A stretch of 64,000 bases of DNA from Streptomyces uncialis (GCF_001905345.1 NZ_LFBV01000003.1:226232-290231); one strand, 5' to 3'. Shown: positions 8,983-18,004, counted from the first letter of the stretch. A program made the numbers and translations. The notes: generated from the letters alone by a model not told the origin.

Positions 8983-9672
8983 CTATCCGTGGAAGGTCGT
9001 GACTTCTTCGAGCGCGGCCCGCCCGGTCGTGACGTGGTTGACCGGCGCCGCTTCGTCGGCGTAGCCGAAGGAGACACCTACGAGCAGTTGCCCTCCGCCG
9101 ACCCCGAGTTCGGCGCGGACCGTGTCGGCGTAGAAGCTCAGCAGCCCTTGCGGACAACTCGCCACGCCGTAGGCGGTCATCGCCAGGAGCAGCGTCTGCA
9201 TATAGGCACCGGCGTCGGCGGCCAGCCGGGCCCCGCCGCCCCCGGTGACGAACAGGAACGCGACGTGCGGCGCGCCGTAGAAGCCCAGGCTCTGCGCGTC
9301 GTAGTCCGCCCTGGCCTCGTGATCGTGAGCACCGATCCCCAGCGCTCCGTACAGCTGGGCGCCGAACGCCGCCCGGCGGGCCTGGAGCACCTGTGTGTAC
9401 ATGTCCTCGGAATACGGAAGGTCGACCGAGATCCGCTTCTCGGCGTGCGCCGTCCGCAAGGCGTCGGCCAGGCGCTCACGAGTGGCGCCGCTCGCCACCT
9501 CCACCCGCCAGGGCTGCGCGTTGGAGTTCGACGGCGCGGCGCCTGCCAGCGAGAAGATCGCACGCATCGTGTCCTCGGGCACGGCTTCCGGACGGAACCC
9601 ACGGGTCGCGTGACGGCCGCGTATCAGCTTCTCCGCACAGTCACTCAGCTCGGTGGGGACCAACAGGCTCAT
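8983..9672 (-). CDS. Nitroreductase-family FMN oxidoreductase
   Basis: About 229 aa from the ATG at 9672, which has a GAGGAG ribosome site. The N-terminal block RGRHATRGFRPEAVPEDTM and SLAGAAPSNSNAQPWRVEVA is the FMN-binding signature of the family. PQGLLSFYAD and LLVGVSFGYADEAAPVNHVTTGRAALEEVT complete the fold. These enzymes reduce nitro groups, quinones or enones with NAD(P)H. The gene is divergent from a TetR gene, with two matching operator-like repeats in the 101-base gap, so TetR repression is likely. Confidence 0.88.
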   Translation of the reverse strand: MSLLVPTELSDCAEKLIRGRHATRGFRPEAVPEDTMRAIFSLAGAAPSNSNAQPWRVEVASGATRERLADALRTAHAEKRISVDLPYSEDMYTQVLQARRAAFGAQLYGALGIGAHDHEARADYDAQSLGFYGAPHVAFLFVTGGGGARLAADAGAYMQTLLLAMTAYGVASCPQGLLSFYADTVRAELGVGGGQLLVGVSFGYADEAAPVNHVTTGRAALEEVTTFHG

Positions 9673-9697
9673 GGAACACTCCTCGACAGCAGCCAAT

Positions 9698-9715
9698 GTA
9701 AACGCAACCGTTTAC
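9698..9715. promoter_or_regulatory. TetR operator candidate 1
   Basis: GTAAACGCAACCGTTTAC: a perfect 7-bp inverted repeat with a 4-bp spacer, 26 bases upstream of the nitroreductase start and in the promoter zone shared with tetR. Confidence 0.65.
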
Positions 9716-9748
9716 TACGCATGACCGTAACAGGCGGCACCTCCTGAA

Positions 9749-9766
9749 GTAAACGCGGCCGTACAC
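9749..9766. promoter_or_regulatory. TetR operator candidate 2
   Basis: GTAAACGCGGCCGTACAC: same 18-bp layout as site 1, with two mismatches in the right arm. It lies 8 bases before the tetR start codon and fits autorepression. Confidence 0.55.
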
Positions 9767-9773
9767 TTGCTGC

Positions 9774-10364
9774 ATGAGTGCGACGACTACGGCATCCCAA
9801 GGGCGGGGGCGTGGCGGACGGGAGCGCATCCTGGCCGCCGCCGCCCGGCTGTTCGCGACCCACGGGATCAACCCGACCGGTATGGAGCAGGTGGCGGAGG
9901 CGGCGCCGGTGTCCAAGCGCACGCTCTACGCGCACTTCCGGACCAAGAGCGACCTGGTGATCGCCCACCTCCACGACCTCACCTCGTCGGGAGCCACTCT
10001 GGAACACGTGCTGACCCGCGAGGACATCCCCCCGCTGGAGCGGATCCTCGGGCTGTTCGAACCCATGCCGGACGCGACACCGGTACGAGGGTGCCCCTTC
10101 ATCGACGCCGCGGCGGAGTTCCCCGATCCGGAGAGCGCGGTCCACTCCTACGCCCGCGAACAGAAACTGCTGATGGTACGGCTGGTCACCGAACTGGTGA
10201 CGGAACTGGGCTGCTCCGAGCCCGCCGAAGTCGCCGAACAACTGGTCACCCTCGCGGACGGGGCCGCCAGTCGTGCCATGGTGCTCGGTGAGGCGGACTA
10301 CGGTCGGCACGCGCGGAAGGCAGCGAAGACCCTTCTCGCGCACGCCCTGCCGAGCACGGCCTGA
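9774..10364 (+). CDS. TetR-family regulator of the divergent nitroreductase
   Basis: A 196-aa regulator. The DNA-binding domain reads RERILAAAARLFATHGINPTGMEQVAEAAPVSKRTLYAHFRTKSDLV at residues 15-60, a canonical TetR helix-turn-helix. The C-terminal half holds RGCPFIDAAAEFPDPES, a pattern seen in TetR proteins that guard electrophile or quinone reductases. It is divergent from the nitroreductase, and two copies of a GTAAACG palindrome lie between the two genes. It therefore probably represses both. Confidence 0.87.
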   Translation: MSATTTASQGRGRGGRERILAAAARLFATHGINPTGMEQVAEAAPVSKRTLYAHFRTKSDLVIAHLHDLTSSGATLEHVLTREDIPPLERILGLFEPMPDATPVRGCPFIDAAAEFPDPESAVHSYAREQKLLMVRLVTELVTELGCSEPAEVAEQLVTLADGAASRAMVLGEADYGRHARKAAKTLLAHALPSTA

Positions 10365-10441
10365 CGCGGAGGAGTTCCGCACCGCGGCCGAGCGCCGTCG
10401 GCCGATTCGGAGCTCGGCCCCGGCACTCACGCCGTCGCCGC

Positions 10442-10476
10442 CCCTCAGGGCCCCTGCGAGCAGGCGGCCCTGAGGG
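10442..10476. terminator. Long hairpin terminator between tetR and rpiR
   Basis: Perfect 11-bp stem CCCTCAGGGCC (10442-10452) / GGCCCTGAGGG (10466-10476), continued by CCTGC/GCAGG around a GA loop with one bulged C. It lies between convergent genes and should stop both transcripts. An alternative outer stem (10436-10445 with 10488-10497) would overlap the rpiR stop. Confidence 0.75.
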
Positions 10477-10485
10477 CACTTCCGC

Positions 10486-11385
10486 TCAGGGGCGGCGCTT
10501 GGGGTGAAGCAACTGCTCCCGCAGAGCCGTGAGCTGGTGCGAGGTCTCCACCGCGCGGTTCTCGTCGAGTGTGGCCAGCGCGAGCAGCAGCGCGTCCGCG
10601 ACGATCAGGCCGGTCAGGGACTCCGCCGTGATGCCGGTCGGGGTGTGCGGGGCGGTGAGGACGGCCTCGACGTGGTCCGCGTACTCCTCGCCCAGCTCAT
10701 CCGTCACCAGGACGGCCTTGGCGCCGACCGCGCGGGCGCGTTCCATCATGACCGTGAGCTCCACGAGCCGGCGGCCCGGCTGGAAGATCACCACGATGTC
10801 GCCCTGCCCCAGGGCCAGCAGCTGGTCGGCGAGGGCGAAGCCGGTCTCGGAGACGAAGCGGGACCGGCGGCCGATCCTGCCGAGCGCGAGCGAGAGGTGG
10901 CGGGCGCCCGGTTCGGAAGCGGCCACTCCGTAGCAGAACACTTCGCGTGCTTCGGTCAGGGCGGCCACGGCGCGCTTGAACGCCTCGGGTTCGGTGAGGC
11001 GTCTGGCGTGGTCCACGCGGTCCTGAGCCTCGTCGAAGACATCGGTCCAGATGGACTCCAGGTCCTGGCCGACATGCGCGATGCGCTGCTTGAGGCGTTC
11101 CTCGGGGGCGACGGCCGCGGTGAAGTCGTTGGCGAGCTCGCGTTTCAGGGCGGGCAGGCCGGCGTACCCGAGGCGTTGCAGCGCCCGTACGACGGTGGCG
11201 TTGCTGGTGGAGCTCGCGGCTCCCAGCTCCTGGGCGCTGGCGAAGAGCAGTTGCTCGACGGGGGCGCTGGCCAGGTGCTGCGCGACGGCCCGCTCGGATG
11301 TGGACAGATCGTCCCATTGGGCCCGGATCACTGCGCGCAGCCGGGTCGCCGCGGTCCCGTTCTCTGGAATTTTCATTACAACCAT
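10486..11385 (-). CDS. RpiR/MurR-family transcriptional regulator
   Basis: 299 aa (start at 11385 or, three codons later, 11376). The N-terminal HTH_6 domain reads LSTSERAVAQHLASAPVEQLLFASAQELGAASSTSNATVVRALQRLGYAGLPALKREL. A SIS (sugar isomerase-like) domain follows from about residue 125: FCYGVAASEPGARHLSLALGRIG and DIVVIFQPGRRLVELTVMMERARAVGAKAVLVTD. SIS domains usually bind phosphosugars, although several RpiR proteins control amino-acid or amide catabolism. It is divergent from the C45 hydrolase / ABC importer operon, which it probably controls. Confidence 0.87.
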   Translation of the reverse strand: MVVMKIPENGTAATRLRAVIRAQWDDLSTSERAVAQHLASAPVEQLLFASAQELGAASSTSNATVVRALQRLGYAGLPALKRELANDFTAAVAPEERLKQRIAHVGQDLESIWTDVFDEAQDRVDHARRLTEPEAFKRAVAALTEAREVFCYGVAASEPGARHLSLALGRIGRRSRFVSETGFALADQLLALGQGDIVVIFQPGRRLVELTVMMERARAVGAKAVLVTDELGEEYADHVEAVLTAPHTPTGITAESLTGLIVADALLLALATLDENRAVETSHQLTALREQLLHPKRRP

Positions 11386-11402
11386 TGACTTTCACGAGGC
11401 CG

Positions 11403-11460
11403 ACGTTACTGTCCTGGTCAGTGAGTTCCAAGTGGAACGTAACTTGAAATCAACGTTACA
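11403..11460. promoter_or_regulatory. Candidate RpiR operator region
   Basis: The 135-base divergent gap holds GTTCC-AAGT-GGAAC (11425-11438) and GTAAC (11439-11443) facing GTTAC (11455-11459). A further CGTTACTG lies at 11404. These symmetrical elements are the only ones between the two starts. Confidence 0.35.
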
Positions 11461-11520
11461 GGATCGTCCTGGTCCTTTGGCGTCGTTCCGCGTTCCGCGC
11501 GTTCCGCAGCGAGGAGAAGA

Positions 11521-12705
11521 ATGACACCCCGTCCCACCGGCACCGGACCCGCCCGGGTCCTCCCGGTCATCGAGATCTCCGGCGGACCCCGCCGGCGCGG
11601 TGTCCAGTACGGCGAGGCCGTGCGCCCCCAACTGCACGCCGCGCTCGGCTACTACGAGGAGGCGTTCGGCCGGTCCTCCGGGCTGACCTGGGACCGGGTC
11701 ACCACCCTGGCCGCCCGCTGGCTGGAGCCCGTGCGCGACTACGCGCCCCACCTCGTCGAGGAGATGCAGGGCATCGCGGACGGCGCGGGCGTCGGCCTGC
11801 TGGACGTCCTCGCCCTGAACGCCCGGGGCGAGGTCATCTACGACAAGTCCTTCGCACGGATGGAGGCCGACGGGCAGCCGGGCGAGGAGGAACCCGCCGA
11901 GGGCTGCACCTCCTTCGCCGCCTACGGCGAGGCCAGCGGCGACGGCCATGTCTACGCCGGGCAGAACTGGGACTGGCGGGCCGGTGTGGCCGACACCGTG
12001 GTCATGATCCGGATCGTGCAGCCCCCCAGACCGACCCTGATCATGCAGGTGGAGGCCGGACAGATCGGCCGCCAGGGCGCCAACTCCGCCGGGATCGCCT
12101 TCAACGCCAATGGTCTCGGCGGCCGGTTCGACGACAAGGTCGGGCTGCCCCAGACCGTCGTACGCCGCAGTGTCCTGGACCAGGGCAACATCACCGACGC
12201 ACTCGACGTGCTCTGCCGCACCCGGGCCCATATCGCCAGCAACGCGCTCCTCACCTGCCGGGAGGGCTTCGCCATCGACCTGGAGACCACCCCGGCCGGA
12301 CACGGCTGGATGTACCCGACGGACGGCCTGCTCGTCCACGGCAACCACTACCAGGCGGGCATCCCCGCTCCGCTCGCCGCCACCGGGTACCGCCCCCTGT
12401 CGTCCGACTCCCTGGTCCGTGTCCCACGCGCCGAACAAGGGCTCAAGGCCCTGCGCGACTCCGCCGGGCCCGACGAGTCACGCGCGATCATCCGCGAGGC
12501 GATGTCGGACCACCTCGGCCACCCCGAGTCCCTGTGCACCCACGCCGACCCCCGGCAGCCCGCCGTCGAGCACTGGACGACGCTCGTCTCCTCCCTGACC
12601 GATCTGACCACCGGTGACTACCACGTGACCGCCGGAACCCCCTGCGACCGCGAGTACCAGCACCTCCCCTGGAACCTCTACGACGGCCCGCACGGCCGGA
12701 ACTGA
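11521..12705 (+). CDS. C45-family Ntn amidohydrolase / acyltransferase-like protein
   Basis: 394 aa with a strong ribosome site (GAGGAGAAG). The pattern is that of peptidase family C45 (penicillin acyl-CoA:6-APA acyltransferase relatives). An N-terminal segment (RRRGVQYGEAVRP, LVEEMQGIADGAGVGLLDVLALNARGE) precedes the expected self-cleavage site EGC/TS with Cys129 as nucleophile. Then come GHVYAGQNWDWRAGVADTVVMIR, IGRQGANSAGIAFNANGLGG and DGLLVHGNHY. The enzyme probably hydrolyses or transfers an amide-linked acyl group. It heads an operon for an oligopeptide-class importer, so it may act on the imported amide. No signal peptide is seen, so it acts in the cytoplasm. Confidence 0.8.
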   Translation: MTPRPTGTGPARVLPVIEISGGPRRRGVQYGEAVRPQLHAALGYYEEAFGRSSGLTWDRVTTLAARWLEPVRDYAPHLVEEMQGIADGAGVGLLDVLALNARGEVIYDKSFARMEADGQPGEEEPAEGCTSFAAYGEASGDGHVYAGQNWDWRAGVADTVVMIRIVQPPRPTLIMQVEAGQIGRQGANSAGIAFNANGLGGRFDDKVGLPQTVVRRSVLDQGNITDALDVLCRTRAHIASNALLTCREGFAIDLETTPAGHGWMYPTDGLLVHGNHYQAGIPAPLAATGYRPLSSDSLVRVPRAEQGLKALRDSAGPDESRAIIREAMSDHLGHPESLCTHADPRQPAVEHWTTLVSSLTDLTTGDYHVTAGTPCDREYQHLPWNLYDGPHGRN

Positions 12706-12717
12706 CAGGACATCAGT

Positions 12718-14376
12718 GTGATGACCCACGCCTCTTCAAGAACCAAGGCCCTGGCCGCGGGCCTCGTCACGGCCGTGACCCTCGCCGCCGCCGGATGCAG
12801 CGGAGCCACCCGGGACACCACGGACGGCTCCGGCACCGCCGACGCCGCAACGCTCGCACTCACCCCGGTCACCACCCCGGCCAAGGGCGCGCTCGCAAGC
12901 GCCGACTGGCTCCTGGAGGACGAGCCGGACTCCCTCGATCTGGACACCCAGGGCACCAGCGCGGGCCGCGTCGTCCTCACCAATGTCTGCGAGCGGCTCT
13001 ACCAGCTGCAACCGGACATGTCGACGAAACCCTTCCTCGCACAGAAGGCCGAGACGCCCGACGACAAGACGCTCGTACTGACACTGCGCGCCGGTGTCAC
13101 CTTCCACGACGGCACCCCGATGACCGCCGACGACGTGCTGTGGAGCCTTCAGCGGCACGCCGACCCCGACATGGAACAGGGCGACGAGTTCGCCAACATC
13201 GCCGCGATGCGCAAGACCGGCGACCGCCGGATCACGATCACCTTCAAGACGCCGGACGCCATGTTCTTCAAGGCCCTCGCCGGTGACGCGGGCATCGTCT
13301 GGAACAAGGAGCAGGTCGAGAAGGCGGGCGAGGACTTCGGGACACCGGGACAGCCCGACGCCTGCACCGGCCCGTACCGGCTGAGCGACTGGAAGTCCGG
13401 CAACTCGATCACCATCGAGCGCTACGACGACTACTGGGGCAGGAAACCGCTCACCAAGCAGGTCACCTTCCGCTGGGCCGCCGACAGCGCCCTCGTCAAC
13501 GCCCTGACGACCGGGGCCGCCGACGGCGCGTACGCCGAGTCGCCCAACACCGCGGCCGCGCTGAAGAACAAGAAGGGCGTCGAGCAGCACTACGGGCCCT
13601 CCACCGCCTCCCTCGTCCTCATCCCGACCGAGCGCGGCGGGCTCAAGGACCCCAAAGTCCGCCGGGCGCTCTCCCTCGCGCTGGACCGTGAGGGCATCGC
13701 CGCGTCCGGCTACGGCGGCATGGTCCAGCCCTGGGGCACCCCGGTCGGCTCCGGCGCCTGGGGCTACGCGAAGCCCGTCTTCGAAGCCGCCCAGAAAGCC
13801 GTCGCCCACGCCCCCACCAGCCCGAGCGCCGAGGATCTCAGCACTGCCAGGGAGCTGGTGAAGAAGTCGGGAGCCGACCCCGCCGAACCGATCGTGATCG
13901 GCACGGACTCCAGCCAGGGCCGTTCCGTCGTCGCCAACGCCGTCCGCGCCGCGCTCCAGCGGATCGGCCTCAAGGGGCAGATCAAGACGGTTCCCGCCGC
14001 ACAGTTCGAGCAGTTCTACAGCGCCCCCCAGGAGCGCGCCGACATCGATGTACTCGTCGGAGACTGGTACATCTCCAAGGCCGACCCCATGGGCTTCTAC
14101 GACAACGCCCTGTCCGACTCCTCCAACAACTGGGTCGGCTTCAAGGACGACGCCTACGACGCCAAGGTGAGGAAGGCACTCGCCACACTCGACGACGCCG
14201 AGCGCGCGAAGCTCACGGTCGACATCCAGAAGACGTTCACGGACGCGGCCGTCTGGATCTCGGTGGCCCAGGTGCCGTCCGTACTCGTCCTCAACGAGGA
14301 CATGACCGGGCCGCCCGCCTCCATGGCCTACCTCTACTACCCGTGGGCCGCCGAGCTCGGCGCGAAGAAGGGCTGA
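12718..14376 (+). CDS. ABC importer substrate-binding lipoprotein (SBP family 5)
   Basis: About 552 aa; start GTG at 12718 or ATG at 12721. A lipoprotein signal ends in LAAAGC, so the protein is anchored outside the membrane. The body matches the dipeptide/oligopeptide/nickel binding class: LVLTLRAGVTFHDGTPMTADDVLWSLQR, CTGPYRLSDWKSGNSITIERYDDYWG, and VRRALSLALDREGIAASGYGG. It lies 12 bases after the C45 hydrolase gene and is followed by two permeases and two ATPases, so the importer is complete. The ligand is not known; a peptide or N-acylated amine fits the neighbouring hydrolase. Confidence 0.9.
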   Translation: MMTHASSRTKALAAGLVTAVTLAAAGCSGATRDTTDGSGTADAATLALTPVTTPAKGALASADWLLEDEPDSLDLDTQGTSAGRVVLTNVCERLYQLQPDMSTKPFLAQKAETPDDKTLVLTLRAGVTFHDGTPMTADDVLWSLQRHADPDMEQGDEFANIAAMRKTGDRRITITFKTPDAMFFKALAGDAGIVWNKEQVEKAGEDFGTPGQPDACTGPYRLSDWKSGNSITIERYDDYWGRKPLTKQVTFRWAADSALVNALTTGAADGAYAESPNTAAALKNKKGVEQHYGPSTASLVLIPTERGGLKDPKVRRALSLALDREGIAASGYGGMVQPWGTPVGSGAWGYAKPVFEAAQKAVAHAPTSPSAEDLSTARELVKKSGADPAEPIVIGTDSSQGRSVVANAVRAALQRIGLKGQIKTVPAAQFEQFYSAPQERADIDVLVGDWYISKADPMGFYDNALSDSSNNWVGFKDDAYDAKVRKALATLDDAERAKLTVDIQKTFTDAAVWISVAQVPSVLVLNEDMTGPPASMAYLYYPWAAELGAKKG

Positions 14377-14382
14377 CCGCGC

Positions 14383-15330
14383 ATGCTCGCCCGGATCTCC
14401 CGGCGACTGGCCGGACTGCTGGCCACACTCGTCGCCGCCTCGTTCGTCATCTTCGCCGCCGTGTACGCGGCACCCGGTGACCCCGCCGTGTTCCTGGCCG
14501 GGGGCCGCGACAAACTCTCCCCGGAGAAGCTGGAGCTGGTCCGGGCCCAGTACCACCTCGACGAACCTCTCGTCGTGCAGTACGGGCGCTGGCTCGGGGA
14601 CTGCCTCCAGCTCGACCTCGGCCGCTCCTTCAAGTACAGCGACCAGGTCGCCGATCTGCTGGCCGCTCGCTTCCCCACGACACTCGCCCTCGTCGCGTAC
14701 GCGACCGTGCTCTTCGTCGTCCTCGGGGTCGGCGCGGGTGTCCTCGCCGCCGTGCGCCGCGGCACCTGGATCGACTCGGCGATCGTCGGCGGGACGACCC
14801 TGGCCGCCTCCGTCCCCTCGTTCGTCTCCGCGATCGCCCTGGTCGCGGTCCTCGGGGTCCAGCTCGGCTGGTTCCCGGTGTCCGGCAGCGGCACGGGACT
14901 CGCCGGTACGGTGCACCACCTGACACTCCCCGCGCTGTCCCTGGCGCTCGGCGCGCTCGCCCTGATCAGCCGGGTGACCCGGCAGTCGATGGTCGACGCG
15001 GGCACCGCCGACCACGTCGAGGTCGCCCGCGCCTGCGGTGTCCGCGAACGGGACATCGTGGTCCGGCACATCCTGCGCAACGCGCTCGGCCCGATCGTCA
15101 CCATGTGCGGTCTGGTCATGGCGGGCATGCTGGCCGGCACGGTCGTCGTGGAGACCGCCTTCGGGATCAGCGGCATCGGCTCGCTCCTCGTCGGCGCGAT
15201 CAACACCCATGACTTCCCCGTCGCGCAGGCCGTGCTCCTCGTCATGGTGACCGGATACATGGTCGTGACCACCCTCGTCGACCTGACCCATCCGCTGCTC
15301 GACCCCCGGGTGAAAGGAACCGCCGCATGA
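14383..15330 (+). CDS. ABC importer permease (DppB/OppB type)
   Basis: 315-aa membrane protein with an N-terminal helix (LAGLLATLVAASFVIFAAVYAAPGDP), the GRSF segment of DppB-type permeases, and about five further helices. The EAA loop reads VEVARACGVRERDIVVRHILRNALGP, which contacts the ATPases. The stop codon overlaps the next start as ATGA, so the two permeases are translationally coupled. Confidence 0.9.
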   Translation: MLARISRRLAGLLATLVAASFVIFAAVYAAPGDPAVFLAGGRDKLSPEKLELVRAQYHLDEPLVVQYGRWLGDCLQLDLGRSFKYSDQVADLLAARFPTTLALVAYATVLFVVLGVGAGVLAAVRRGTWIDSAIVGGTTLAASVPSFVSAIALVAVLGVQLGWFPVSGSGTGLAGTVHHLTLPALSLALGALALISRVTRQSMVDAGTADHVEVARACGVRERDIVVRHILRNALGPIVTMCGLVMAGMLAGTVVVETAFGISGIGSLLVGAINTHDFPVAQAVLLVMVTGYMVVTTLVDLTHPLLDPRVKGTAA

Positions 15331-16178
15331 GCGCGCTCACCCTTGCCCCCGCCGGGCGAAGGAGCGGAGGGAACCGGCCCCCGACAGGCGTCGTGATCGC
15401 GGGCACGACACTCGTCCTCGTCGTCCTCGCGGCACTCCTCGCACCCCTGCTCGCACCGTACGCACCCGATGCCATCGACCTCTCCGCGTCACTGGTGGGA
15501 ACCGGCCCGCAACATCCGCTCGGCACCGACTCCTCCGGACAGGACCTCCTCTCCAGGGTGCTGTACGGAGCCCGCACCAGCCTGATCGCCCCCGCGCTGC
15601 TGCTGGCCATCGCGACCGTCCTCGGCGTCACCCTCGGCACGCTCGCCGCATGGCGCGGCGGCTGGGTGGACACCGTCGTCTCCCGCCTCACCGACGTGAT
15701 GTACGCCTTCCCCGGGCTGCTGTTCACCGTGCTGATCATCGCGGTCTTCGGCACCGGGACGACGACCTCGGTCATCGCGCTGGGCCTCGCCTACACGCCG
15801 ACCGTCGCCAAGTACACGCGCTCGGTGGCACTCTCCGAACGCCACAAGCCCTACATCGACGCCTACCGCGTCCAGGGCATGGGCGGCGCCCGGATCTGCG
15901 CCCGCTATCTCGTCCCCAACCTCGGCCGGTCGATCACCGGATATCTGGTGGTGCTGTTCGGCGAGGCCCTGATGTCCCTGGCCACGCTCTCCTATCTGGG
16001 CTTCGGCGCCCAGCCACCGAGCTCCGACTGGGGTCTGATGGTGCAGGAGGGACAGGCCGCCGTCGTCCAGGGCGCGCTCCTGCCCGCCCTGGTACCCGGC
16101 ATCGCCATCGCCCTGGTCGTGGTCTCCTTCAACGTCGTCGGGGTCTGGGCCGCCGACCGACTCGGCACCAGGAGGTAG
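15327..16178 (+). CDS. ABC importer permease (DppC/OppC type)
   Basis: 283-aa second permease. It shows the DppC hallmark HPLGTDSSGQDLLSRVLYGARTSL, then DVMYAFPGLLFTVLIIAVFG and the EAA loop YIDAYRVQGMGGARICARYLVPNLG. Six helices are expected. It forms the heterodimeric channel with the DppB-type protein, and the ATPase gene follows 4 bases after its stop. Confidence 0.9.
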   Translation: MSALTLAPAGRRSGGNRPPTGVVIAGTTLVLVVLAALLAPLLAPYAPDAIDLSASLVGTGPQHPLGTDSSGQDLLSRVLYGARTSLIAPALLLAIATVLGVTLGTLAAWRGGWVDTVVSRLTDVMYAFPGLLFTVLIIAVFGTGTTTSVIALGLAYTPTVAKYTRSVALSERHKPYIDAYRVQGMGGARICARYLVPNLGRSITGYLVVLFGEALMSLATLSYLGFGAQPPSSDWGLMVQEGQAAVVQGALLPALVPGIAIALVVVSFNVVGVWAADRLGTRR

Positions 16179-16182
16179 CCGC

Positions 16183-17166
16183 ATGCTCCTCGACATCGAG
16201 AACCTCACCCTCGAATACCCCGGCACCGCCCGCCCCGTACTCAACCGCGTCTCCCTCCAGGTGGCGAGCGGCGAGGTAGTCGGCCTCGTCGGGGAATCCG
16301 GCTCCGGCAAGTCGACCACCGCCAAAGCCGCGTTGCGCACCCACCCCGGCGCGGCGGCGGTCTCCGGCGCGGTGCGCGTCGACGGCACGGATGTCCTCGC
16401 CCTGACCGGGGAGGCCCTGCGCCTGCACCGGGCCCGCACGGTCGCCATGGTCCACCAGGACCCGCGCTCCGCGCTGAACCCGGTCCGCTGCGTCGGGGAC
16501 TTCCTCGCCGAACGGCTCTCGGGGACCGGGCTCGGCGGGAAGGCGGCCCGCACCCGGGCCGTCGAACTCCTCGGCACGGTCGGCATCCCCGATCCGCGAC
16601 GGCGCGCCCGTCAACGCCCGCACGAACTGTCCGGGGGCATGCTCCAGCGCGTCGTGATCGCCGGAGCCCTGGCCGCCGGACCGAAGCTGCTCCTCGCGGA
16701 CGAGGCGACCAGCGCCCTCGACGTCACCACCCAGGCCGAGATCCTCGCCCTCCTGCGTACCCTGCGCGCCGAACGTGGCCTGGGGCTCCTGTTCATCACG
16801 CACGATCTCCAGCTGGCCGCCGCGTACTGCGACCGGGTGTATGTGATGTACGCGGGACGGATCGTCGAGGAGCGGCCCGCCGGGGACCTCTTCGACCGGC
16901 CCCGCCACCCCTACACGAAGGGTCTGCTGGCCTGCTCCCCGACGCTGGGGGCGAGCGGGAGGGAGATCCGTCCGATCCCGGGCCGTCCGCCGTCGCTGGC
17001 GGACGCCTTCAGCGGCTGCGAGTTCGCCGACCGCTGCCCGGACGCCGAACCGGAGTGCTCGACCTGGCGGCCCGAACCCGTGCCGCTGGCCGACACGGGC
17101 ACGGCGGCCTGCCGCCGCCTGTCCGCGCCGGTGGGCCAGGGCGCCGAGAAGAGGAGTCACCGATGA
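16183..17166 (+). CDS. ABC importer ATPase (DppD/OppD type)
   Basis: 327-aa ATPase. Walker A is GESGSGKSTT (about residue 37), the signature ELSGGMLQRVVIAGALA, Walker B LLLADEATSALD, and the switch His lies in LFITHDLQLAAAYCD. The C-terminal oligopeptide/dipeptide extension has the Cys-rich CEFADRCPDAEPECSTW motif that binds an iron-sulfur cluster in some OppD/DppD proteins. The stop overlaps the next start as ATGA (17163-17166). Confidence 0.9.
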   Translation: MLLDIENLTLEYPGTARPVLNRVSLQVASGEVVGLVGESGSGKSTTAKAALRTHPGAAAVSGAVRVDGTDVLALTGEALRLHRARTVAMVHQDPRSALNPVRCVGDFLAERLSGTGLGGKAARTRAVELLGTVGIPDPRRRARQRPHELSGGMLQRVVIAGALAAGPKLLLADEATSALDVTTQAEILALLRTLRAERGLGLLFITHDLQLAAAYCDRVYVMYAGRIVEERPAGDLFDRPRHPYTKGLLACSPTLGASGREIRPIPGRPPSLADAFSGCEFADRCPDAEPECSTWRPEPVPLADTGTAACRRLSAPVGQGAEKRSHR

Positions 17167-17990
17167 CGCACCAAGCGCCGACGGCCGCACCGCTGCTGAG
17201 CGTGAACGGACTGCGCAAGACCTACCGACTGCCCGGCGGAGGCCGTCTCACGGCGGCGGACGACATCACCTTCAGCGTCCCGGCGGGCGGCACACTCGGG
17301 ATCGTCGGCGAGTCCGGGTCCGGGAAGACCACCGTGGCCCGCATGCTGGTAGGGCTGGTGAGCCCGGACGCGGGCACCGTCGCCGTCTCCGGACAGCTCC
17401 GCGCCCCACGCACCCCGCGCGGCCGGAAGGCGCGGCTGGCACGGGCCCGGCAGATCCAGATGGTCTTCCAGGACCCCTATGTCTCGCTGGACCCCCGGCT
17501 CACCGCACGGCAGTGCGTCACCACTGCCCTGCGCCTTCACGGCCGGGACGCGAAGGCGGCCGACGGACTGCTCGACCAGGTGGGGCTCGCCGCCCGGGAA
17601 GCGGACGCCGGACCGCACCGCCTCTCGGGCGGCCAGCGTCAACGACTGGCCATCGCACGGGCACTGGCCGTCGAACCGCGGGTGCTCGTCCTCGACGAAG
17701 CGGTGGCCGCCCTGGACGTCTCCATCCAGGCACAGATCCTCCAGCTTCTGGGCGAGATCCGCGACGACACCGGGGTAGCCCTCGTCTTCGTCAGTCACGA
17801 CCTCGCGGTCGTCCACCACATCACCGACGAGGTCGTGGTGATGCGGCACGGCACGGTGGTGGAACAAGGACCGACAGCGGATGTCCTCGCCGGACCCCGG
17901 CACCCCTACACGCGGCTGCTGCTGGCGTCGGTGCCGCGAGCCGGCTGGGACCCGGCGGGCGCGGTCACGGCGCGAGCCGCCATGGTCTGA
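17163..17990 (+). CDS. ABC importer ATPase (DppF/OppF type)
   Basis: 275 aa from the ATG at 17163, which overlaps the previous stop. Motifs: GESGSGKTTVARMLVG (Walker A), MVFQDPYVSLDPRLT (Q-loop), LSGGQRQRLAIARAL (signature), VLVLDEAVAALD (Walker B), FVSHDLAVVHH (switch). This second ATPase completes the importer. In-frame codons upstream of 17163 lie inside the preceding gene and are not part of it. Confidence 0.9.
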   Translation: MTHQAPTAAPLLSVNGLRKTYRLPGGGRLTAADDITFSVPAGGTLGIVGESGSGKTTVARMLVGLVSPDAGTVAVSGQLRAPRTPRGRKARLARARQIQMVFQDPYVSLDPRLTARQCVTTALRLHGRDAKAADGLLDQVGLAAREADAGPHRLSGGQRQRLAIARALAVEPRVLVLDEAVAALDVSIQAQILQLLGEIRDDTGVALVFVSHDLAVVHHITDEVVVMRHGTVVEQGPTADVLAGPRHPYTRLLLASVPRAGWDPAGAVTARAAMV

Positions 17991-18004
17991 GCGCCGCGTC
18001 GACG

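Noticed and set aside
12736..15291. 851-aa minus-strand frame opposite the importer genes
   Set aside because: Mirror frame of the binding protein and permease; Gly/Arg/Asp-rich composition and no family motif.
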